Part shown: positions 9,987 to 17,786 of the stretch, piece after piece
Position numbering within the stretch: the stretch's first letter is position 1
Layout: each line of letters begins with the position of its first letter
Assembly (NCBI GenBank): GCA_965248255.1
Contig: CBDFIW010000001.1
Span: forward strand, 496,001 to 560,000
DNA length: 64,000 nt
Direction: 5' to 3'
Source of the DNA: JAKZVK01 sp965248255
GTDB lineage: Bacteria > Acidobacteriota > Terriglobia > Bryobacterales > UBA6623
Notes under the pieces: model-generated
Told to the model about the DNA's origin: nothing
Database searches by the model: none
Seen by the model: only the letters and a program-made list of their open reading frames with translations
Translations under genes and position numbers: made by a program

Positions 9987-10241
9987 ACATATATAGATGC
10001 TCCACACTGTCAAAAAGTGTCATAGTAATTTGCGGGATTCAATAAGAGCCGATTTCAGCCACGCCTCGCGGCCTTGGCTCGGGTGTCTGACATGTGGACC
10101 TTCTTCGGGACTTAGAGTAGGCCGAGAACGGGAAACAAGGGAGGATCTGAATATCATGCTTCCGCGATCTTTTGGAATGGACCCGAAAAGCGAGACCAGT
10201 AGAGAAGGGACAATGAACCAGGGAACGGTAAGGAGGTTCGA

Positions 10242-10487
10242 TTGTCTCGAAGACGATTCACGAAGGAGTTCAAGCTGGCGGCCGTCCGGCGGCTCGAAGC
10301 CGGCGAGTCCGGCTCGGCTCTCGCGCGCGAGCTGGAGGTGAAGCGCGAAAAGCTCTACGACTGGCTGGCACAAGTCGAGCGCTACGGCGTAGTGTCCAAA
10401 AACTCGATCGGGCCTCTCAAGTTCGTCTTCACCAGGGACTTGCGCCTGACACCCAGCGGTGTCGCACCGCAGATTATCCTGGGATGA
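10242..10487 (+). pseudogene. IS3-family orfA fragment
   Basis: The first ~48 residues (RRRFTKEFKLAAVRRLEAGE, ALARELEVKREKLYDWL) are the HTH_Tnp_1 domain of IS3-type OrfA proteins, starting at TTG after a good AAGGAGG ribosome-binding site. After VERYG the sequence no longer matches the family, and no orfB follows. A 5' remnant of an IS3 element cut by a rearrangement. Confidence 0.65.
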
Positions 10488-10576
10488 GGGGGCACTCCAG
10501 GGCACTGTAGATAATTTTGTAGCTGTTCAAAGCACCCAAGAACCACGCATTTCAACACATTTCAACACACCGACCG

Positions 10577-10700
10577 TAAGTCATTGAAACGTAAGTAGTT
10601 GAAAACACGGGGCCAAGGGCTCACGGTGGCATCTGTTTTGGGAGCAGGGGGTCGGAGGTTCAAATCCTCCCGCCCCGACCAATGTTTTCAATAACTTACG
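10577..10700. repeat. CGTAAGT-TTGAAA repeats around the tRNA-like sequence
   Basis: Two direct copies (CGTAAGTCATTGAAA and CGTAAGTAGTTGAAAA) lie directly left of the tRNA-like sequence. One inverted copy (TTTTCAATAACTTACG) lies directly right of it. Such an arrangement around a tRNA 3' half resembles tyrosine-integrase binding sites at an attachment site. No integrase gene is recognisable nearby. Confidence 0.55.
10608..10681 (+). tRNA. Degenerate tRNA-Pro(UGG), probable pseudo-tRNA or attachment site
   Basis: The 3' half is nearly ideal: anticodon loop TTTGGGA with anticodon TGG on a five-pair stem (two wobbles), T arm GGAGG-TTCAAAT-CCTCC, acceptor strand CGCCCCG, discriminator A and encoded CCA. 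The 5' acceptor CGGGGCC pairs at six of seven positions. The D arm (about 14 bases) does not fold and the whole is 74 rather than about 77 bases. So this is either a decayed tRNA or an att copy in which only the 3' half is conserved. Confidence 0.55.
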
Positions 10701-10806
10701 GGCGTTTCTCGTCCGTGTGTGTAGCCAATACTTTATCGTTGAGTAGAATCAACAACTTGGGCTGCTGGGCCCTGAGGTTGTTGGGCATGGTAGAACGTAG
10801 GGTTCC

Positions 10807-11847
10807 GTGCTTGAACTCATCCTGGTTCTCCTCGCCGCCGTGCGAGTCTTCTTCCGCACTCGACAGGACAACGCAATCGAGATCCGCGCCCTACGGCAAC
10901 AGCTCGCCGTGCTCAAGCGAAAACGGCCTCGCCCGCGGTTAAATCCGTTGGACCGGCTGTTCTGGACTGCCTTGCGCCGTGCCTGGTCGCGTTGGGCCGA
11001 TGTCCTCGTCGTTGTGAAACCGCAAACCGTAGTCGGCTGGCACCGGGCAGGATTCCGGCTCTTCTGGAAGTGGCGATCCCGAGCGCGCGGCGGCAGACCG
11101 AAAACAACTGCCGAAATCCACGCGCTGATCCGCCGCTTGGCGCAGGAGAATCCTAGTTGGGGCGCGCCCAAGATCCACGGCGAGCTCCAGAAGCTGGGCT
11201 TCGTCATCTCCGAACGAACCGTAGCTCGCTACCTGCGCTGCATCCTACGCCGTGGCGGTTCAGGTCAGAGCTGGCTGACCTTCTTGACGAATCACCGCGA
11301 AGTGATCGTGGCGTTCGACTTCTTCACCGTGCCGACAGTGACGTTCAAGCTGCTCTACTGCTTCTTCGTCATCGAGCACGGCCGCCGCAGGGTGCTGCAT
11401 TACAACGTCACCTCAAACCCGAATGCGGAGTGGGTCGTCCAACAATTACGCGCAACGTTTCCCGAAGCGGGTCCCTACCGCTACGTCATCTTGGATCGAG
11501 ACGCAAAGTTTGATGCCGAGGTCGTCGACTTCCTCAAGGCGACGGGTCTGAAACCCACGGGAACGAGCGTCGCATCGCCCTGGCAAAATGGTATCGCCGA
11601 ACGCTGGGTGGGAAGTTGTCGACGCGAGTTGCTCGATCACGTGATCCCGCTCAACGAAAGGCACTTGCGTCGGCTGGTCCGGGAATACATCGCCTACTTT
11701 CGGGAAGATCGCATTCACGACGCGCTCGGCAAAGACACCCCGAATCGCCGGACAGTCGAGAAGAAGCCGAGTGCGGAGGCGACGGTGATCTCCAGCCCGC
11801 GCTTGGGCGGTCTGCATCATCGCTACTCCTGGCGCGAAGCGGCCTAG
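10807..11847 (+). CDS. rve-type DDE transposase, intact
   Basis: 346 residues from GTG. Organisation as in the 7734-8769 relative: N-terminal IEIRALRQQLAVLKRKRPR, helix-turn-helix-like WGAPKIHGELQKLGFVISERT, then the integrase core with Asp in IVAFDFFTVPT, Asp in VILDRDAKFD and Glu in IAERWVGSCRRELL, ending in PRLGGLHHRYSWREAA. The full core is present, so it could be active. I could not define terminal inverted repeats, so element boundaries are left open. It lies just right of the tRNA-like attachment region. Confidence 0.85.
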   Translation: MLELILVLLAAVRVFFRTRQDNAIEIRALRQQLAVLKRKRPRPRLNPLDRLFWTALRRAWSRWADVLVVVKPQTVVGWHRAGFRLFWKWRSRARGGRPKTTAEIHALIRRLAQENPSWGAPKIHGELQKLGFVISERTVARYLRCILRRGGSGQSWLTFLTNHREVIVAFDFFTVPTVTFKLLYCFFVIEHGRRRVLHYNVTSNPNAEWVVQQLRATFPEAGPYRYVILDRDAKFDAEVVDFLKATGLKPTGTSVASPWQNGIAERWVGSCRRELLDHVIPLNERHLRRLVREYIAYFREDRIHDALGKDTPNRRTVEKKPSAEATVISSPRLGGLHHRYSWREAA

Positions 11848-12124
11848 GACGTCCGCAGCTCGTCTCGGTCGCTGGCGCCGTCAGCGCAAAACATTTGGAA
11901 GCGATGCAGGCCGGTGGATAGGTCTGTCCGGAGAGCCCGCAGACCGGCAGGCCCAAAGTCACTGCAGGCGTCAAATCCTTGCATACCCCGCCGGTCACGC
12001 CCGACCGCAACCATCCGTGGGCTCGGAGGATCGACTCGCCCTCCAAATTCGGCGAGTTGTCGCATGGCAGGACGCGTCTCCGCTGACTTCAGATCCGGTT
12101 GTGACTACACACAAGCCTGTACTG
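11848..12124. other. Intergenic, nothing recognised
   Basis: About 277 bases between the intact transposase and the MbtH-like pseudogene. Open frames here have no family resemblance. The element's right end presumably lies in it. Confidence 0.4.
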
Positions 12125-12381
12125 TCAGTTTTTCCCTTTGGTGGCATCCCTCCGAATCTGGAGCTCCATGAATTCCCCGATCGAGTCCCGTAGGCTGAGC
12201 GGTCGCATGTCGGTCCAGACTCCCTCGATGTATCCTAGACGCTCTTTTTCGGTCCGGTCTTGCCCGCATCCTTCCAGCCCAATGGATTCTCCCGGTCTGC
12301 CGGCCAGATGGAGTACTGCTCTTCGTGGTTGATCACTACTTTGTAGATGGTGTTGTCTGCTCGATCCTCAAACCAACTCAT
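12125..12381 (-). pseudogene. MbtH-like protein, frameshifted
   Basis: From the ATG of MSWFEDRADNTIYKVV, preceded by a good GGGAG ribosome-binding site, the frame shows the MbtH signature: NHEEQYSIWP, then NPLGW. It stops at 12235. One base out of phase, after the A5 run at 12245-12249, the second half continues as LGYIEGVWTDMRPLSLRDS, the hallmark WTDMRP-SL block, ending at 12125. Joined, it is about 86 residues with all conserved Trp residues. MbtH proteins bind and activate NRPS adenylation domains. No NRPS gene is in the window, so it is an orphan. It lies 159 bases downstream of the split SGNH gene on the same strand. Confidence 0.8.
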
Positions 12382-12540
12382 CGTGTCTTCTCCCGGCTGG
12401 TTTGCAGTTGTGTTTTCTTCCAGCCTGTCGCTGGGTCGTGTTCCTCGCCAGCTCCCGTAGGTGTAGACCCCGAAATCTAACACAAACCTCGCAGGACTCT
12501 CAAGCTTCGGTGAACGACAGTCGGCGATAACGGACGCGGA

Positions 12541-13880
12541 TCATCGACAAGGTCTTGCGACCAGACAGAAGATCTCGCCGAAAACTGGATGTAGATCAGC
12601 TTCCAGTCCTTGTTCAAGGCGACGAATAGACGCCTCGAGAGCTACGTCACCCGATACCAAGGGCATGGGCCACTCCAGCGTTATCTTGTTGACGCCCTCG
12701 CGGAAGTGTTTCCCTTCCAGGCGCAATCTCCGCTGACTCCACTTTGTGGTCACCGTTGCCGTTTGAACAGCCTTTTCATTCACGACCAGTTTCAGACGTC
12801 TCGGCGTCGGTTTAGCACCCCCGTTAATCACAGGCACACAAGCAGTGACCTCCAGTTCGACGTCCTCCGCCGCATCGGATATGAGACAGAAGCTAGAAGT
12901 CGGCCAAGGTGATCGGTGGATTGCGTGAAGGGTGAGGTCGTCGGAACGCATGACCTCGGGATAGAATTGCTCGAGCGGTTCCCGCAAGTAATACGGAGGA
13001 TAAACAAGGTCCAGCCCGTCTGGAGACATAGCGCGACGCTCGACGAGGAGACGTTGAATCTCCCGATAGGCGGGAGCACTTCTGTGCTTGAACACGGCCT
13101 GCACTGCCAAGATAACGTCTACGTCCAGATAGTCGTAGTCCAACCCGTGCTGCATTGTTAGCCGATAGGCCGACGTACCGTTCCGCCGGGCCCCAGCGAG
13201 CACCGAGGGACAGCGGGCCGTCCGGGCCGCGACGAGGTCCACCATCGCTCCCTCGATGCCAGGGGAAGCGCGAAGGGCTTCTTGGCACCAATACTCTAGA
13301 AGAGCGCCTTTCGGCCCGACTGAAGCGAGACGGTGGGCGCTGTGGATCGCTGCTCCGAACTTTGCTGTGGCGTCGTCCTCGGCAGATACACACGGGTCAG
13401 GCAAGCGTCGCACAAGGCTTTGCCAGCTGCGATCATGACCGTCGGCTAGCCGTAAAACCTCGCCGGTCACGGCCGCCATCGCAACCTTCATTCCTTCCGC
13501 GGTGAGGTGGCAGTAGTCTAGAAACAAACGCCTCCCGGGTAACGGGGAGCCGGTGTGGTCAGCGAAGATCTTAGCTAGATCGACAGAGGCGAAGCCATGG
13601 TGCTGTGCGGCGCGTCGTTGCAACTCTTGTCCCATCCTTGTGATCTGCGGGGCACTGAGGAAACAAAGGTTGGCGTACTGGTTACTCTCGATTTCGGCGA
13701 GACAGGCCTCGCGGGCACCCGAGAGGTCACCGAGTCCCCGAAGAGCTTTGGCGATGAGACGGTAGGAAGTGGGACACGTGCTCCCATCCAGGCCGACCAT
13801 CTCCTGGGCCGCTACCTTGGCGGTGTGCCAGTCTTTGTTGCGGAGCGCAGCCGACGCGCGCCCGTACAACTTGTACCACC
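12541..13880 (-). pseudogene. SGNH hydrolase, C-terminal part (gene split by IS630-B)
   Basis: About 446 residues that continue, across the inserted element, the SGNH hydrolase at 15049-15866. The start of the fragment is helical and TPR-like (WYKLYGRASAALRNKDWHTA). It then supplies the catalytic block V, DYCHLTAEGM, with the Asp-x-His pair of SGNH esterases. The last ~110 residues (DVELEVTACVPVINGG to FREGVNKITLEWP) look like a beta-sandwich. Removing the IS and one TA gives GTAR-WYKLYG in a continuous frame. As it stands the two catalytic halves are on separate frames, so the enzyme is probably dead. Confidence 0.8.
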
Positions 13881-13882
13881 TA

Positions 13883-15046
13883 GTGTAGTGCGTCAAGCAG
13901 ATTGCACCTTATGCAGGGCGGCACGTCCGCGCTTGACTTTCTCGAGGATGTCGGAGGCGGTCGCGGTCCAGATGAAGGGCGTGGGATGCCCGTTGTGCTG
14001 GGCGATGTAGTCGTCAATGGCGGCGACGAGCTCGTCCACGCTGCGAAACACGCCGCGGCGCAGGCGCTTGACGGTGAGATCGCGAAAGAATCGCTCGACC
14101 ATGTTCAGCCACGACGCCGAGGTCGGGGTGAAATGAATGTGGAAGCGCGGGTGACGATCGAGCCAACGCTTCACAGCGGCATGCTTGTGGGTGGCATAGT
14201 TGTCCACGATGAGATGAAGCTGTTTGTCCTTGGGAGTGCGGCGGTCAATTAAGCGCAGGAAGCGCAGCCATTCCTGGTGGCTGTGTCGGGGCATGCACTC
14301 GGCGATCACGCTGCCGTCAAGGCTGTTGAGCGCCGCAAACAGGGTGGTCGTGCCGTTGCGCTTGTAATCGTGGGTCATCGTTTGGCCGCGTCCCTTTTTG
14401 AGCGGCAGGCCGGGCTGGGTGCGATCGAGGGCTTGGATTTGGGACTTCTCATCGAGCGAGAGAACCAGAGCATGCTCAGGCGGATTGAGATAGAGTCCGA
14501 CGATGTCGTCGAGTTTCTCGGCGAAACGCGGGTCATTGCTGAGCTTGAAGGTCTTGACGCGGTGGGGCTTGAGGCCATGGGCGCGCCAAATCCGTCCCAC
14601 GGTGGAAGCGCTGACGCCGGCCGCGGCGGCCATGGTGCGGCGGCTCCAGTGGGTGGCGTTGGACGGTTTCTCGCGGGTGGTCTTGTGGATGATCTGCTGT
14701 ACTTTCTGCTTCGAGACGGCAGGTTTACGACCGGGCCGTGGGGCGTCTTTTGCAATGCCGGCGATGCTGCTTTCGAGAAAGCGCGTGCGCCAGCGGGCCA
14801 CCAACTGCCGCGAGACACCGAGCTGTGCGGCGATCTGCTTATTCTCGAGACCGTCGGCGGCCAGCAGGACAATCCTGGCTCGCAGGGCGAGATGAACGGC
14901 GACTTGGCGGCCGCGCGCGTAGCGGTCCAACTGCTTGCATTGCGCTGTGTTCAAAGTTACTGGTTGTGCTCTTCGCATCCCATGCCTCCTGTTAATAGAG
15001 ACGATGGGAAGTCAATATAAGTTACATTATTTATGGTGCACTACAC
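13883..15046 (-). mobile_element. IS630-family element, type B, copy 1 (1164 bp), intact
   Basis: Ends GTGTAGTGCGTCAAGCAG and (other end) GTGTAGTGCACCATAAAT, flanked by TA within CTAG on both sides (13881-13882 and 15047-15048). This is the 5'-CTAG-3' preference I recall for IS630. Same family as the copies at 21522 and 46788, but this one has an uninterrupted transposase. It is inserted in the middle of an SGNH hydrolase gene, in the same orientation. Confidence 0.93.
13893..14978 (-). CDS. IS630-B transposase, intact
   Basis: 361 residues from ATG with a strong AGGAGG site. N-terminal HTH region (LENKQIAAQLGVSRQLVARWR), a second HTH (AAAAGVSASTVGRIWRAHGL), then the DDE_3 core: Asp in LVLSLDEKSQIQALDR, Asp in LHLIVDNYATHKH and Glu in SWLNMVERFFRDL. 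Length and motifs are those of a functional IS630 transposase. The two sister copies are frameshifted between the second HTH and the core, so this may be the only functional source here. Confidence 0.92.
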   Translation of the reverse strand: MRRAQPVTLNTAQCKQLDRYARGRQVAVHLALRARIVLLAADGLENKQIAAQLGVSRQLVARWRTRFLESSIAGIAKDAPRPGRKPAVSKQKVQQIIHKTTREKPSNATHWSRRTMAAAAGVSASTVGRIWRAHGLKPHRVKTFKLSNDPRFAEKLDDIVGLYLNPPEHALVLSLDEKSQIQALDRTQPGLPLKKGRGQTMTHDYKRNGTTTLFAALNSLDGSVIAECMPRHSHQEWLRFLRLIDRRTPKDKQLHLIVDNYATHKHAAVKRWLDRHPRFHIHFTPTSASWLNMVERFFRDLTVKRLRRGVFRSVDELVAAIDDYIAQHNGHPTPFIWTATASDILEKVKRGRAALHKVQSA

Positions 15047-15048
15047 TA

Positions 15049-15866
15049 GCGGTGCCACGGCCCGGCAACCACCCGACCGGCTGTCGCGTCTCCCAGTCGG
15101 CGAGATTGACTTCCGGGATCACCAATACAACGGGGATTGCCGCGGATTTCGCTATTTCGGCGATTTCCGCGAGCGAGGAGGCCGCCTTGTCAAGCACCGT
15201 ACGTGCCGCGACCTCGATGGGGCCCGGGACTCCCTTCTCTCGGAGCGCCGAGGCGAACCGCTGGCGGCTTTGTACCGAAGGAACGTAGGGTGAGACCTCC
15301 GGAGTCTCGAGCAGCGTCCAATTGTTGCCCGCGAAGAGGACGAACAGGTCCGGCTGCAACTGCAGAGAAGCCTCAACGGTAGTCCGCAGCGAGTGGAGCG
15401 TTTCGTTTGTCCGAGCGAGGTCGACGACTTCGTATTTGACCTCTCCGGCAACGGTGGAGAGTTGCTCCTCCAAGACCCGAGCCGGAGTGAGGTGCGGAGC
15501 ATAGAGGTATCCAGCGGCCACAGACTCGCCGAAGAAGCACACGCGTCTGACGCCTGGACGCTTGTGAACTCTAAGCGTGGTCCGAGTTGCGTAGTGATCA
15601 CCGAGCGGTAGAGGGTCGGGGCGCACGAAGACTTCTTCGCCGTTGATATTGCCGGGTTGCCAGATTGAGATCGGTCGGCGTCGAGGCCTTGTCTGCGGAC
15701 CTCCGGTGGGTTCCGCAGCCACCGTCGTTTGCGTCTCCGTGGGGCCCGGGTGATTCTGTCGAAAGAAGCCGTTGAGCTGTAGCAAGCGAGCGGTTCTGAT
15801 GCCTTCCGGGCTCTTCAAAAGGCCGGCAAGCCTGTCGCACGGATCTTTGGTAAACGGATGCTTCAC
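15049..15866 (-). pseudogene. SGNH hydrolase, N-terminal part (gene split by IS630-B)
   Basis: About 272 residues of host sequence from GTG, three bases after the stop of the upstream carbamoyltransferase, so clearly one operon. SGNH block I is VCFFGESVAAGYLYAP (nucleophile Ser in GES), and block III appears as VLFAGNNWTL with the Asn. Block V is on the other side of the element. The family includes carbohydrate and acyl esterases. Next to a carbamoyltransferase it likely acted on a carbamoylated or acylated glycan or metabolite. The reading frame now ends inside the IS after ASVVHHK. Confidence 0.8.
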
Positions 15867-15869
15867 GGC

Positions 15870-17642
15870 TTATGCGAACGTGTAGAGGTTTTCGTGGATT
15901 GCGCTCTCGCCGTGCCCTCGTTCTCTGCTTCGAACTCTCTTCATAGACAAGAGCAAATCTTGCCAGTTTGACGGCAACATCTCGCGGTCTATCACGAAGT
16001 CTTCGAGAACTAGAGTGTCTAAGCCGGAAAGACCCATGAAGCGCAATGCTTCCACGGGAGAGCAGACAATCGGCTCACCGCGCATGTTCAGCGATGTGTT
16101 GAGCAGAATTGGGCAGCCCGTGCGTCGGTGAAAGACTTCCAGCAGCGCGGCGAAACGAGGGTTGTGCTTGCCATTGACCGTTTGCGGTCTCGCCGATCCA
16201 TCCACGTGCGTAATCGCCGGGAGTTCCAGCCGCGACACCACCTGGCAGGTTTGGAGCATGAAGGGGGAGGCGTCTCGCAGGGCGAAATGGTCAGCGGCCC
16301 GATCGGTCAGAACACTGGGTGCGAATGGCCGAAACGACTCGCGTCTCTTGATGAGCCGGTTCAGGCGGTCTCGGATGCCAGGATCCATCGGGTTTGCCAG
16401 GATACTCCGTGCGCCCAGGGCTCTGGGGCCAAGCTCCATCGCGCCCTGGAGCCAACCGACCGCTTTCCCATCTACGAGGCGGTCTACTACCGCTTCGAGT
16501 AGTTCGGCTTCAGCGCTGCGGAAATCATGGGGGCGAAGGCCGGTTTCGTCCAACAGGGACGCCACCTCAGCCGGGCTCCAGCTCGGTCCAAGGTGCACGT
16601 GTTCCAGGGGACGTTCGCTGTGGCGCTTACCAATCAGCTCGGCGTGTGCGAGCGCGGCCGCACCAAGACTTCCTCCAGCATCACCGGCCGCCGGCTGGAT
16701 GAAGAGTCTCTTAAAGGGTCCCTCGCGGGCGATCCGTCCCATAGCCGTGCAGTTGAGAGCAACTCCCCCGGCCAAGCACAGGTTGGACGAGGCAACGCGC
16801 GTAGAGAGGTAGTTCACCTTCTCGAGAAGAACTTCCTCCAGCACCACCTGGAGGCTCCTGGCCACGTCGGAGTGGAACTGTGTGATCTCCGCTCCCGGTT
16901 CTCGCGCGGGGTTCCCCAACAGGTCGCACAACCGAGGGGAGTACATGGTCCGCCCGCGCACGAAGTTGAAGTAGCCAAGAGCGAGCCTGTATTGACCATG
17001 CGGCAGAGAACGGATCAACCGGCGCATGTGCTCGACAAAGCGCGGCTTGCCATAGGGGGCGAGGCCCATCACTTTGTACTCTCCGTCGTTGACGCGGAAA
17101 CCGAGATATGTAGTCAGGGTTGAATACAGCAGACCCAGGGAGTGTGGGAAGTGGACTTCCTCGAACAGATCGATCTCACGTCCGTCCCCGGTGCCGTAGG
17201 CGGTGGTGGCCCACTCACCGACGCCGTCAATGGTGAGTATGGCCGCTTCACGAAAGCCCGAATAGAAGAAAGCGCTTGCGGCGTGAGAGCGATGGTGTGC
17301 AAAGAAGAGAACAGGGACTTCGTAGCCCAGCCGCTCCCGAATGGCGCGCTCCGGCCGTCCCGGGTCCATCCACGTGAGGTCACCAGGGTCTCCCTCGGGG
17401 ATTCCTGACCAAAGCTGGCGGGAGAGCTTTTGGACGGGCGACTCGTAGAAGGCGATGCAATCAACATCGGGCAGGCCGATGTTTGCCGCCTTCAGGCAAT
17501 AACGGAAGGCGTGAATCGGGAGCCGAGGGTCGTGCTTGACGCGTGAGAATCTCTCCTCCGAGGCGGCCGCGACGAGCGTAGCGTCTTGCAGTAGGCAGCA
17601 GGCCGACTCGTGGTAGAACGCGGAGATTCCGATGATGTTCAT
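15870..17642 (-). CDS. Carbamoyltransferase, NodU/TobZ (CmcH) family
   Basis: 590 residues. The N-terminal Kae1-like domain has MNIIGISAFYHESACCLL, AHHRSHAASAFF (about 115-125), TIDGVGEW (about 137), LCLAGGVALNC (about 288-298) and QPAAGDAGGSLGAA. The C-terminal domain has MELGPRALGARSI (about 402-414) and FRPFAPSVL. This is the full architecture of the family, which transfers a carbamoyl group from carbamoyl phosphate via carbamoyl-AMP to a hydroxyl of a sugar, nodulation factor or antibiotic. It is first in a minus-strand operon with the split SGNH hydrolase and probably the MbtH-like gene. A 144-base divergent gap separates it from the hydroxylase-glycosyltransferase. It is intact; the acceptor is unknown. 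Confidence 0.93.
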   Translation of the reverse strand: MNIIGISAFYHESACCLLQDATLVAAASEERFSRVKHDPRLPIHAFRYCLKAANIGLPDVDCIAFYESPVQKLSRQLWSGIPEGDPGDLTWMDPGRPERAIRERLGYEVPVLFFAHHRSHAASAFFYSGFREAAILTIDGVGEWATTAYGTGDGREIDLFEEVHFPHSLGLLYSTLTTYLGFRVNDGEYKVMGLAPYGKPRFVEHMRRLIRSLPHGQYRLALGYFNFVRGRTMYSPRLCDLLGNPAREPGAEITQFHSDVARSLQVVLEEVLLEKVNYLSTRVASSNLCLAGGVALNCTAMGRIAREGPFKRLFIQPAAGDAGGSLGAAALAHAELIGKRHSERPLEHVHLGPSWSPAEVASLLDETGLRPHDFRSAEAELLEAVVDRLVDGKAVGWLQGAMELGPRALGARSILANPMDPGIRDRLNRLIKRRESFRPFAPSVLTDRAADHFALRDASPFMLQTCQVVSRLELPAITHVDGSARPQTVNGKHNPRFAALLEVFHRRTGCPILLNTSLNMRGEPIVCSPVEALRFMGLSGLDTLVLEDFVIDREMLPSNWQDLLLSMKRVRSRERGHGESAIHENLYTFA

Positions 17643-17786
17643 GCGGTGGGGCCGGATTCGTTGCTATTTTAGAGCCTCCGGTCTTTGAGTTCCCACAGCA
17701 GCTTGCGGCTCAAGCGAATAGTCGGCACTACGCAAGTCGAGCGAAAGGAGGGGGTTGATATTGTCTTTGTGTCTGGAGATCCGTAG

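Larger units (their letters stand above)
8949..10042 (-). mobile_element. IS630-family element, type A, copy 1 (1094 bp)
   Basis: Imperfect terminal inverted repeats: the right end (left in this orientation) begins TTGACTCCCGCATAATAT and the left end begins TTGAATCCCGCAAATTA. Both ends are flanked by TA (8947-8948 and 10043-10044), the target duplication known for IS630. Two ORFs, orfA (9459-9986) and orfB (8971-9462), are joined through a slippery A-run. It is almost identical to copies at 31664, 41232 and 63454, so transposition is recent. It differs from the others by a few bases, for example Ile for Thr in VARLIGDE. Confidence 0.92.

Noticed and set aside
12382..12483. N-terminal extension of the MbtH-like frame
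   Set aside because: The extra 34 residues do not match MbtH proteins, and the internal ATG has a good ribosome-binding site and the canonical start position.
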